Source: Amphibalanus amphitrite | Taxonomy: Eukaryota; Arthropoda; Thecostraca; Balanomorpha; Balanidae | Length of the DNA: 64,000 nucleotides | Direction of reading: 5' to 3' | Assembly: GCF_019059575.1 (NCBI RefSeq) | Contig: NW_024881563.1 | Span: forward strand, 248,001-312,000 | Shown: piece after piece, positions 42,124 through 52,953 of the stretch | How the letters are laid out: each line of letters opens with the position of its first letter | How positions within the stretch are numbered: the first letter of the stretch is position 1 | Notes under the pieces: model-generated | Told to the model about the DNA's origin: nothing | Seen by the model: only the letters and a program-made list of their open reading frames with translations | The model's database searches: none | Position numbers and translations under genes: made by a program

Positions 42124-43803
42124 AGTAGAACCATGGATGATATAACACTGAATTGGTGTCTCGTGGAAATTAACATTGGGATCCGCGACATTGGGATCAG
42201 GCCTGCCATCTAGCGAGAGAATTATCGTAAGTTAGGAGCAAGCCGAGTGAACGCCATCTCTCAGCATTATGACACACGTAGGTGTGGTGTGTTAGTTGAC
42301 TCGAAGTGCATATTCCCACGAGTTGGAGGTAATCTTACTGGACCTGAGACGACAAAACATGTCTTAAATGCTTGAAAGCCAAAAACGTCAAGCAGCCTTT
42401 AGGTAATAACGAAAATAAAATGCGTAAGACGGTGTGTATTAAAACGCCCAGTCCCATCGGCTTCTACGAGCTTTTATATGGCCATTTACTCACAATGGTA
42501 CAGCAGTTTGACAATATGTCAAACATATTGGGTAGGCTTATTCCTTCTTCTCCGAATTTCGCCCGATTTTCTTCATCTTAGTTAATGTTACGGCACGTGT
42601 CACGTGCCAACTTAGGGGTGTCGAAATTGTTCCACATGAAGTAACTCCGCAATGGCTGGGCCCATTACAGTAAAACTTCGTCAATAGTTAGGCACCCAGT
42701 GGCCAATGCATTTCCATGTGTCACTATGGGGGTGCTACTGCACGTGCGCACGTGCAGTGTGCCGCTTCCATATCTCAAGAACGGCTGGGCGGATAACACT
42801 CAAACTTGGTACACAAATGTCACATCGATGCTCGCACTGCATTCATCAGTGCTTACATTGGAGTCGTTAGGAAAACGATTAAATGAGATGCGTGATGTTT
42901 ATGCCTTTCTGTTCCAGCAGCTGATTGATCCGCAACAGGAGATCCTTGTTTGTGAAGGCTTCGTCTCCCTTTTCCACTCCTTGTTTAAAATAACATTAAC
43001 AATGTACGAAGAAGATCACACATCAAAGTTGTTTTAGGCGGCTATCTTGGGCCAGGGCTGCGGAGCTGTAGTCAGAGCCAGCGGTTTTGTTCCGACTCGG
43101 AGTCGGTTGATTTTTAAAAGCTGCATTTGGAGTATGAGTCGAATGTCACCGAAAAGTCATCGACTCCACAGACTCACCAGGGATGCAGAGTCGGAGTCTG
43201 TGTGAATCGACAGTTCTGCCCGAAGGAGTCGGAGTCGATATTTGGATACCGGAATCAGAGTTGGAGCCAAAGTCACTGAAATTTCATCGACTACGCAGCA
43301 CTGGTTGGGTCCTTTTCATAGAGCGTCTTGAATGACATTGAGCGGCAATGACGTTAGCAATTCTGTTTAACTTTTTCATTAGACTTGTAGATAGTACTTA
43401 CGTTCGTTTTGTTCTTTGATCGGGCAATTTGTTTGATTTAGACCAAGTAAAGACTCATGTGAAAAATAGCGAAAACGACACGTGCTGGCGAAGTTTCTAA
43501 TAACTCCCTGTTTCACGATTTAATGAGGAAATAACATGGAACTGCTTATCTTATTACTGACCATGCACATAAATCTATTAATTTCTTCGCTTTTACTGGC
43601 ATATATAGTCATAACCTTTTGAAAAATTGCACAACAAGCCTGCTACTACACCACACTCCCGTGTGTCACAATGCTAATCAGCGGCGTTCACTCGGCTTCC
43701 TCCTAACTTACGACAATTCTCCCGCTAGATGGCAGGCCTGAGCTCAATGTCGCCAAAAACTGCGAAGACACCAATCCATTATTATCTCATCCATGGTAGA
43801 ACG
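42124..43803. mobile_element. TIR element with ~170-bp imperfect inverted ends
   Basis: Left end 42124-42290 (CCATGGATGATATAACA, GCCTGCCATCTAGCGAGAGA, TAAGTTAGGAG.AAGCCGAGT) is the inverse of 43637-43803. Inside are AT-rich sequence, an unassigned ORF of 112 codons at 42699-43037 and, at 43090-43300, imperfect repeats of GGAGTCGGAGTCG. No transposase. Outermost limits and target duplication are unclear. Confidence 0.65.
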
Positions 43804-44398
43804 CATGATAATACGACACGGGCACCTCGATGCGATGCATCTTTTTTGTTTTATTACAAAATGCTTGGCCGTCAAAAAGCAATCGAACGAAATGGATACC
43901 AACCAAATCGACAAAGACCAACCCAATACCCACGGGTCAAAAATAACCCTTCTTCGCGTTGCGGAGCACGCGGGTAGCCCTAGTTAGAGCTATTCTTAGT
44001 CACTAACCGTCCCGACAAGCAGTTCTGGGCCAACAGCAGCTCAGAGGCGCTGCACCGTCGAGACGGTGAAGCACCCACTGGGCACTGGGGATTCTCGTTT
44101 GGGGCATGATGGGCTACAGAGACCTATTTGAGCTTCACCAGGTGCCGCCGGGACAGACCATGTGGCCGCTGATAACTTGTCAGCGAGGTGCTTGAGAACA
44201 CTGACGCAACTACGATGCAATACATTTCGGGACACAAGTACAACATCCCGCAACAATTTCGTGACACCCTGTATTCGTGACCGTGGAATGTGTCACATGT
44301 GCCCACAACACATGTGAAATGTGCTGTGGGGTCAGTCACAGTGGAACGTTTATGATCAACGCCTGTAGTCAACAAAAACGGTGGAATATATGGAAACC
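43804..44398. other. Non-coding stretch, nothing recognised
   Basis: Small ORFs only; no domain recognised. Confidence 0.35.
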
Positions 44399-46289
44399 CA
44401 GGCATTTTGCAAAATGCCTGGCGGGTCAGGCATTTTGCAAAGGGGAATATTTGTTTCTGGTCCCTAAAAAGCTGTTTCTGGCACCTAATTGCTGATCAGC
44501 CCCAAAATGCTTATTCGACCCTAATATCTGAATCTGGCACCTAATTGCTTCCATACAGCCTAAAGTTGCCAGATCGTCTAGTTGAACTCCGTATTTGCTG
44601 TTTGCTGATTCAGCACCAAAACCAAAACATCCAGCACCTATTTTATTCCACGTTTGCCTACCTAATTCGCGTAATCTTCCTGATTTTATGTATCCTAACA
44701 AACATGAACGTTGCATTCGGTGATGTCAAGTGCCAGTGGAGATAAGTGGAGATAATGACTAGATGCCGGCAGCGCTCTTGCGTTGCCTTGGGCCAGAATT
44801 GGAGGAACGGTACTGAGGGCACACACCGGGCCAAACCACCGAAACCCAGACTGAGCTTGGACTGAACCTGAAACCAAACGAAACATCCCAAAAATGCTTC
44901 GAAGCACGTGAGATTGGTGCGGATATCCACCTACAGTATGGTATGAATTAAATGCACGTGCATAGTTCATGTCCCAGGCACCCCAGTGCAGTCATTTTCA
45001 TAACATCATGTAGCGTGTGTCTAGTTCTATCAGTGTACCGACTTTTGTGTCGCTAGATCGACGTTTCCCGGGATCAGAGGATCCCTAGTCAAAACCGTTA
45101 TCCGCCCCCCGCACGCGCAGCTTGCACCCCTCGGATATTATCTCGCCGGAATGTTATGACTCAATGTATTCTTCTTATGACCTGCAAGTTTTGAACCAGT
45201 TAGAGCGGCCGTTTACCCTGCAGGCGTGGCAACGCACGAAGGGGTGCAATCGGCTGCGGTCGGAACAATGGGAATTTCCGGATGCAAAAGCATGCTATCG
45301 CATGCTTTTGATCCTCCAATTCTGGATTAATGCCATTTCTAGCCAAAAGAGAATCACTAGCCAGCTATGGTGCAGCATAGCAAGACGCTCCTATACCAGC
45401 CCGCTATGTAGAGATTATTGCACCCTCAGCCATTTTAACGTGAAAAGTTTGGATCCGTCACTTCCAGCCAGGCTCTCAGGTCATAAACTGGAGTAAAGCA
45501 AAATGTCAACTCTGAACAGACATGCCACGCAACCGGCCCTCTTTTCAATATTACCTATTAGCTTTCTGCAATCATCGTCTGACTCCATCTCGATCAAACG
45601 CAGCATCCGGTTTCTACAGGGGCGTTTGACTGACCGGCCACACAATAGCCAAAAACAAAATCAAAGCTTCATGCACACACACATAAGTAAGAAACGGATG
45701 AAAAAGGCACAACCACGGCACAACTCTGCGCGGCAAACAACGGACAATGTCCCACGCAAGATCCCGCGTTTCTTCAGCGGCCTTGAACGGAATGAAAACA
45801 TTACATTTCTTTTTTGGAACTATTTGATGACGTCAAAAAATACAATACCCGTTTTAATGGTCAAAATCGAGACAATTACTCACAAAAATGTTTCCCTTTA
45901 AGCATTACAAATAAATACTTTTAAATATTTAAATGACATTGTTTTTTTTAAACAAATCAATATTATTTGCTTACTTAAACGTCATATACAATGCTGACGC
46001 TGAGATCACTACGGGGCTGTCTTAGAGTGTAGCTACACTGGCAACCTTTAGGCTAGACTCCAGGGGTCATTATACCAGAACAACATGATTCTACCAGCCA
46101 GTAGTTCATTTTTCTACTAGATTGGTGCTACGCTCAGCATTTAGGTGCCAGATTCAGAAAAAAGAGTAAGGCGTACCGATGAATAGGTGCCAGAAACAGC
46201 TAATTAAGGTCATTTTCCATGATTGGTGCTGGTATCCAGTGGCGCACCCAAGGGGGGGGGCCTTGGGGCCCGGCCCCCCCCCCCCGCTC

Positions 46290-47650
46290 GGTCATAATTA
46301 GGAGGCCCCCTGAGCACCGCTTAGGGTACTTTTACACTTGACTTTCCTGCCTAACCTACTATAATTCTGCACAAGATGCACTATCTGGGCAGAGGCCAGG
46401 AGGCCCCCTCTGGTAGGCGACCCTTGATGGGCAGGAGGCCCCTTCTGGATGTGAGGCACCTTCTCACAGGAGGCCCTATCTGGGCAGGAATCAAGAGGCC
46501 CCCTCTGGCAGGAGATCCTTCATGGGCAGGAGGCCCCCGAGGCTCCCTCTGCACAGGAGGCCCCCTCTGGTAAGCGACCCTTGATGGGCAGGAGGCCCCG
46601 TCTGGCAGGGGACCTTTTATGCACAGGAGGCCCCTTCTGGATTTGAGGCACCTCTCACAAGAGGCCCTATCTGGGCAGGAATCAAGAGGCCCCCTCTGGC
46701 AGGAGATCATTCATGAGCAGGAGGCCCCCGAGGCTCGCTCTTCACAGGAGGCCCTTTCTGGACAGGAGCAGGAGGCCCCCTCTGGCAGGAAAGCCTTTAT
46801 AGGCAGGAGGCCCCTCTGGCAGGACACCTTTTCTGCTTAGTAGGCCCCTTCTGCATGGGAGGCTCCCTTCTGCACAGATGGCCCTATCTGGGTGGGAGCC
46901 AGGAGGCCCCCTCTGGCAGGAAATCTTATACTGGGCAGGAGGCCCCCTCTGGCAGGAAATCTTATACTGGGCAGGAGGCCCCGAGGTTTCCTCTACTTAG
47001 GGGCCCTTTCTGGGCCGGAGTCAGGGGGCCCCTCTGGCCTCTTGCAGGAGACCCTTTCTGGGCAGGAGGCCCTCTCTGGATGGGAGTCTCTCTCTGCATA
47101 AGAGGACATATCTTGGCAGCAGTCAGGAGGCCCCCTCTGCACAAAATGTCCTATCTGGGTAGGAGCCAGGAGGCCCCCTCTGGCAGGAGATCCTATATGG
47201 GCAGGAGGCCCCGAGACTCCCTCTGCACAGGAGGCCCTTTGTGGGCAGGAGCCAGGAGGCCCCCTCTGGCAGGAGACCCTTTATGGGCAGGAGTCCCCTC
47301 TGGCAGAGGACCTTTTATGCTTAGGAGGCCCCTTCTGGATGGGACGCTCCCTTCTGCACAGAGGGCCCTATCTAGGCAGGAGCCAGGAGGCCCCATCTGG
47401 CAGGAGCTCCTTTATGGGCAGGAGACCCCGAGGCTTCCTCTGCACAGGGGCCCTTTCTGGGCAGGAGTCAGGAGGCCCCTCTGGCCTCTTGAACGAGACC
47501 CTTTATGCCCTCTCCTGATGGAAGGCTCCCTCTGCACAAGAGGCCCCTTCTGGCAGGACTCTCTCTGGATCCCCTCTGGAAGGAGACCGTCTCTGGGAAA
47601 GAGGCCATCTCTGGATAGGAGGCCCCTCTTCACAAGAGGTCCTATCCGGG
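46290..47650. repeat. Degenerate GGAGGCCCC minisatellite
   Basis: About 1.35 kb of diverged units built on GGCAGGAGGCCCCCTCTGG plus linkers such as CAGGAGATCCTTTATGG, period roughly 35-40 bp. Related words reappear near the right end of the hAT-like element (49930-50000). Several long ORFs on both strands are products of the repeat. Confidence 0.85.
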
Positions 47651-47657
47651 CAGCGCC

Positions 47658-49858
47658 TCGCCCTGGCAGGGCATTTTTCATAACGCGGCCTGGCAGAGGG
47701 GGGGGGTCGATGCGACCCCCCTCGCGATTGGATCCTATGGCACCTAGAAATACCAAATTTGGTAGGTAGGTGGCCCTCTTAAAATCCTCGTCCCTGTGCA
47801 AATTTGGTTGCTCTAGGTCAATATTTAGGGGTTTTTGGGAGGTATAATTGTAAAAAATTTGCTAAAACAGGTCAAAAGTTTTCGCTGATAACTTTTGATC
47901 TAATTAACCCGCGCCGGGCAGGTGCTCCGCGACTTCCGCGCCGGGCCGGGGGGGGTGTCTGAAAACCCCCCTTCTAACTCGGCTCCTGGGTCACGTAGCG
48001 ACACGCGGTAAGCGGCATTCAAAAGAGCGTCCAAAATAAGTACGAAAACACTTCAGTCATTTTTTGGGTCAGGTCAAAGGTCAGGTTACCAGAGGTCACC
48101 AAAGGTAAAATGTTGGCTATTTCAACATTTTGGAAACTGCCAACGGCTAACTCGGGAACCGATAGAGCTACAGCGCCGCGGAAAAGCGCATTCGATAGCT
48201 CTTTTGACGCTGTTTCGCCAATATGTCCTCAGATTTGACCTCAGGTCAACGGTTTAGCCTCCAGAGGGCAAAAACTCCAAAAATAGCCGTTTTTTACGAA
48301 CAGTGTTTTTCGGCAATAACTTCTGACTCAAAAAAGCCACGACATTACTTTTGCCAGAATCGTGTTCCTCTTGTCAAAACGCGTCGAATGAACTATAAGT
48401 TGACCTTGAAAAGTCAACTTAAAAATTTGACCTCAGGACCTGACCGGAAAAGGTCATGTTGCATATCAGTCGATCCGCATCGTCGAGCCGAACACATCTA
48501 AGACGTTTTCATCGCTCTATCATGCCTCTATCAGAAGTTATTAGCAAAAAACTGTTAGATACTATTCGTGACCTGAGATGACCTCGGGGACATCTCAGAA
48601 CGAGGGGTCACACTCCGGGTCACAGGTGCAATTTTCGGGTTCAGTGTGTCCATTTTACCTACATCCCGATGTTTGAGAGTGTCTAGAATGGCGTTCGTGC
48701 AAAACAGACGCCTTTCAATTTTCTCCCATTGAATTATAATAGAGAGGCCGCAAAATTGGCCTGACCTTAGGTCACCGATATCGAAATTCCGAGATACACG
48801 TTTAATAGGTTTTTATACACGCTTTTATAGGATACACGAGATACACTGTTACTCTCATCAATCGCTGAAAGTTTCAAGGCAATCGTGCGGTCGGTGTAGC
48901 CATGACGAACATTCTAATTTGTTTCTGACCTGACCTTGAGAGACCTGGGTCTGAAATTTTCACAGCATGTGCGGAAAAGATGCACGAACAGGTGTGTTAA
49001 AAACGGCGGCGCGGAGCTGTGAAAAGCCGCCGGGGGGGGGGGGTGTTCAAACACCCCCCGGCCCGGCGCGGGTTAAGATAGAGCAAAACAAAAGCACCAG
49101 TGAACTCAGCACGTCAAGGCGTGTCGAATGATATACTTTTTTTGTTTGCTTAAGTGTACTTAAAAGTGTAGGTATTAAAGTGTACTTAAGTGCACAACTT
49201 AAGTAAAACTTAAGTCTTAGGAATGGTTGAAATGCTTAATGTTGCATATCATTCGACTCAGCTGTTCAAGAGGAACAGAATGATACCATTTTGAAACCTG
49301 TTCTATTATGTGACAAGTTATCGGCACAAACGTCATTTGACCTGAGTTGACCTCATTTGACCTGAACCTTAGATAAGTACACCAAACAAAGAAACACCGA
49401 GTGACATTATGTTAAGTACTGTGGTATCAAAGAACAAAAGGGATACAACGAAGCGGACATCTCTATATTTTCCGAATAGGAGTTATTTGAATATTTTCCC
49501 ATAGGCTTAACATTACGACGTAATGACCCCTAACTGACCTCAGGTCAGTGACATAAAAAACGAACTACATATTATACAGCTCGGTGAACTTAGCACATCC
49601 TGAAAGTTTGAAGGAAATCAGTCCAAAACTGTGCGTTGGACAGGTACATAAAAAATTAAATTTGACCATAACCTTGTACCCGTTTTTCTGACATGGTGGC
49701 CTGACCCAAGGTCGACCGGACCTGAAATTTGCAGATCACATGAAAAAAGGTTGCCCCATAGGTTGTGCCAAATTTAGCGGCGTTGCGCGCCGCCAATTTT
49801 ACGCTATCTTTGAAAAACCTTAGGGGGGGTCGCATCGACCCCCCTGCCAGGGTGAGGG
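47658..49858. mobile_element. G-hairpin element nested in the hAT-like element
   Basis: Right end CCTGCCAGGGTGAGGG|TTAA; left end CCTCGCCCTGGCAGGG is its diverged inverse and has lost TTAA. Sub-terminal hairpins match in inverted order: GGGGGTCGATGCGACCCCC at the left and GGGGGTCGCATCGACCCCC at the right. Same architecture as the TTAA MITEs at 14107 and 47908 but different sequence. Itself interrupted by 47908-49072. Confidence 0.65.
47908..49072. mobile_element. TTAA-flanked MITE with G-hairpin ends, third family member
   Basis: TTAA|CCCGCGCCGGGC at the left and GCCCGGCGCGGG|TTAA at the right (TTAA at 47904-47907 and 49073-49076). Hairpins GGGGTGTCTGAAAACCCC and GGGGTGTTCAAACACCCC lie just inside. 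The interior has many AGGTCA half-sites, including AGGTCAAAGGTCA at 48071-48083 and TGACCTCAGGTCA at 48236-48248. No coding capacity. Confidence 0.8.
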
Positions 49859-50159
49859 TTAAGCTTTACTAATAACGCTAAGAACGTCACCAAACATACA
49901 GAGGCCGTCAAAAAGTAAGCCATTTGGAGGCCCCCTCGATAGAGAAAAGGCCCCCTGGCAAGCGGAACACGGAGGCCCCTTTGAGCCCGGGCCCCCTCCC
50001 CTGGAAAATCCTGGGTGCGCCCCTGCTGGTATCCACCAAATAGGTGCTGAGGACCAATTTTGGGGCGAGTCAGCTGTTAGGTGCCAGAAATAGCTTTTCT
50101 GGGACGCAATTAAATGGCGTCCTTTTGCAAAATGCCTAGGCAGTTTGCAAAATGCCTGA

Positions 50160-50300
50160 CCCGCCTGCCCGAGTTTTCACTTTGCCTGTGGCTGTAACAT
50201 ATATATGTTACAGGTAGTTTGAGAAATCAGGAGTTTGTAAATTCACTAGGGAGTTTGCAAACTCACTGACCGGTCAGGGAGTTTGAGAAATTCCAGAGCG
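50160..50300. repeat. TA-centred palindrome without PLE, plus variant dyads
   Basis: TTTTCACTTTGCCTGTGGCTGTAACA on one side and TGTTACAGGTAGTTTGAGAAA on the other of a short TATATA centre (written here as separate words: GCTGTAACA, TATA, TGTTACAG). Then GGAGTTTGCAAACTC dyads, a variant of the GCATTTTGCAAAATGC type. This is the same layout as the sites holding PLEs, but empty. Confidence 0.7.
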
Positions 50301-51520
50301 ATTGGGACAAATAAAAACAAGTGTGCAGTATGTGGGCGGCATACGTGCCGTCCGTGATGTTTAGACAAAGGCGGCTAGTTGTTCGGCCTATTTAACAGTC
50401 GCACGCTGACAAAAAAACTTTTGTTGTTTGTTTGTTGATTGAGGCTTTAGGGCGCGCCGACTGCTAAGGTCATTTTGCGCCCATAACGTCGTACTAATAA
50501 AACAAGTGTGCCACAAAAAAGAACCTTCTAGATACTAAGACTAGAAAGAAAGACCCGATATAAAAGAGCAAGGTAAGATAAAACAGCGCAAGAGTGTCGT
50601 CCTAGACAACTGACTAGATGAAAGGACTAGAGAGGGCTAGTTGGATTGGGGTCAGGTCGAGTAAATCACTTGGAAGTTGATCGAACGGATAAAAGAAAAG
50701 ATGTTGCCGGATAAAACCCAGGGTGACTCGTCACCCAGTAACTAGTAAGCGGCGGATAGTGGTACCCGGAGCGATGCGCCCGATGTAGCGTGTCCGGTTC
50801 GGTTCAGCGCACAGTGGGGATTTTTCCGATCTAGCGCCTCTTAATTCAAAAAATCTTTTTTTGGATTTTTGTTTATTTTTTGTGTCAGTAGGGCTAAAAA
50901 ATGTCTCAATTTTTCATATATGGCATTGTTTTATCTGTATGTCCACAGCAAAACTAGGAAAAATGCGCCCAAAGTTCACACTCATGCGTGATTACTCAAT
51001 GGGCTCAGCAAGGCCCGAAAGTATAGCTCAATTTCATTGTCCTGTCCTGTTGGTTTTAATCTTGCGAGGTCTTAAAGTTGCATATCGTCTGAAAGGCACC
51101 TTTATTAGGAATGGAATGGCAAACAGGAAGTATGCCACAACCTTACTAAGGTCACAAAAATGCCCTTTACAAAAAACCCTTACAGACACCATATTGAAGG
51201 AATGGTATTCTAAATAAATGTAGGAAATCAACAATGTTCTCCACACTTTTCCACTCCGAAATATATCCTATCGAATTCGCCACTTTCTCCTGCACAAGAC
51301 AACGCCTAGTTTGGCTGCCGAAACTTGCCTGAACACGGAATATTCACATTAGAGTATCTTAACACCCCACTCGAGGAGCGCTAGGGCAAACAGCATGTTC
51401 CGGACATAGGCGAATAATTTTACTTCGTGATTTATATGATGCATATTTTCTGAGACACATTCATTAGGAATAGGATGACAAGCGTAAATTATACATACCG
51501 TAACCTTATGAACCATCGCA
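50301..51520. other. Mostly non-coding stretch with one unassigned ORF
   Basis: A 118-codon plus-strand ORF (50861-51217) starts with ATG but shows no motif I know and no codon bias that persuades me it is real. The rest holds short runs only. Confidence 0.3.
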
Positions 51521-52560
51521 CATGTGGGGAGGGGGAGGGGGAAGGGGTCGGATAAAACCCCATGGTTTTCCGCAAATTACTCGCGCAAAAAGCGGCTGAT
51601 CGCGCCGAAACTTTCGATGCCCTCGAGATCATCAATTTTACATCTAACCTAAGAATTTCATGACTCTGACCCAACTGACCTTTGACCTGTGGCATATTTC
51701 TCGAGACCATGTTTGGCCGGAATCGCGATTCGGCGTATGCCAGCTCACATTATCCGCGGTTTCCAGTCTTTTTGTGGTTTTAAACGTTCAAATATGTGAA
51801 ATGATGTTGGTGCCATGCATAATGGTGGGTGTCAAGGTCACGTGAAGGTCAAGTCAAGGTCATTGACCTTTTGATGACCTTGGTTCACTTTTTCGAGTTT
51901 TACTTGTTTCTAGGGTAGTTTTTGGTGCTGATTTCCACGGGTGGAGAATTGTGCTGGACTGGGGGTGCTCGAGCTCTCCCAATTCCACGCCGGCCACGCC
52001 GGCTTGGCTTTGGAGCCGCGGCCGGGCGGCGCGGGTCAAGGTCACCGCTAGGCGGCGGCGGATTTGCTGCGCCCGAGCACCCCCAGCTGGTCACAATTCT
52101 CCACCTATGCTGATTTCGATTTTAGCAGCCATTTGAATATTTACGAAGTAGTTCTGGTGCCTTCGTTCCATGTTACGAAGCTATCAGTAGTAGGTGACAC
52201 TTCTATGGATGGCCGGCAGGACGCCTACTAGTTGATCTAACCTGACCTGACCCGACCTGGCCCAAATGCATAAAGACATCGTCTGTGATCAAAACTGACA
52301 TGAAATTCGTGATCAGCACCCCAAAATACCCCGTAACACCCTAACTTTGCGAAGTTTCAAGAGGTCTCGATTTCCCAACTTTAGTTGGGTCATTAAACTG
52401 ACTTGGAAAGTCAGCTCATGACCTTGGACTTTGAAATTGAATATATTCGGCCTCATTTCGTCATAGGCAGCACGCTTGACTTTTCTGCGAAGCTCTAGCT
52501 TGATCAGGGGCCAAACGGCTGAGCGGGGGGTCCAATTGAACCCCCTATACTATGTTGATA
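51521..52560. mobile_element. Possible decayed G-hairpin MITE rich in AGGTCA half-sites
   Basis: Left hairpin GGGGTCGGATAAAACCCC (51545-51563) and right hairpin GGGGGGTCCAATTGAACCCC (52526-52548) resemble the paired sub-terminal hairpins of the TTAA elements, and TGACCT words are dense, including TGACCTTTGACCT at 51676-51688 and TCAAGGTCA at 51832 and 51854. No flanking TTAA was found, so identification is tentative. A GC-rich dyad (TGTGCTGGACTGGGGGTGCT inverse) occupies 51950-52100. Confidence 0.4.
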
Positions 52561-52953
52561 ATGCAAATTTACAGGTAAAATTCTCACCAGAAGACACCAG
52601 CCAACATCTGTGCACAATCTGGCTACAATTCTACCTATGGTTTGCCCTCTACGAATAAATACGTGCTAGATCGGAAAAATCTCCACTGTGCAGCGAGAGG
52701 ACACGATAAAAGCACGTGAGAGACAGTGAGAGGCACGGTACACCTGCGACAGGTGGGCTGCTCTTCTCCGCGGAGGAGATGACCATGCGTGGCATACGTA
52801 TGGCCGATGCGCAGCCTTGTACACGGTCTTCGGTGGTCTAAGGATTAGTTGGACGCGCATTTGAGGCGGCCGAAGGCCGCCTCAAATAGGCCCCTATTCC
52901 TTCGAGCTGGGCCCCCCAACTGATGATGATGATGATGTTCCTCCCGGCCCCAG
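52561..52953 (-). other. 3' untranslated region of the minus-strand LINE
   Basis: Follows the ORF2 stop in element orientation. Contains (CAT)5 (52920-52937), a perfect 13-bp hairpin with a 3-nt loop (52859-52887, stem ATTTGAGGCGGCC), TCTCCGCGGAGGAGA and CACCTG/CAGGTG dyads. The true 3' end was not located. Confidence 0.5.

Larger units (their letters stand above)
46237..50025. mobile_element. Non-autonomous hAT-like element (3789 bp)
   Basis: Starts CAGTGGCGCACCC and ends GGGTGCGCCCCTG, a near-perfect inversion beginning CAG...CTG. It is flanked by an 8-bp duplication CTGGTATC (46229-46236 and 50026-50033); the uninterrupted sequence is seen in copy 1 of the host element. Eight-base duplications with CAG-type ends are characteristic of hAT. 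No transposase; the interior is a degenerate minisatellite and further nested elements. Confidence 0.82.
44442..50122. mobile_element. TIR element copy 2 (inverted relative to copy 1), with nested insertions
   Basis: Begins GGGGAATATTTGTTTCTGG and ends CAATTAAATGGCGTCC, with imperfect ~65-bp TIRs. Flanked by the 9-bp direct repeat TTTTGCAAA (44433-44441 and 50123-50131), the target being a palindrome cluster. Compared with copy 1 it has a ~560-bp extra segment at about 44755-45330 and a 3.8-kb hAT-like element inserted at 46237. No transposase found. Nine-base duplications are typical of Mutator-like elements; assignment is inferential. Confidence 0.7.

Noticed and set aside
46376..47801. ORFs of up to 304 codons in the GGAGGCCCC minisatellite
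   Set aside because: Low-complexity repeat translation on both strands; no domain.
50861..51217. 118-codon ORF as a host gene
   Set aside because: No motif, no splice or promoter support, and surrounding sequence is repeat-derived.
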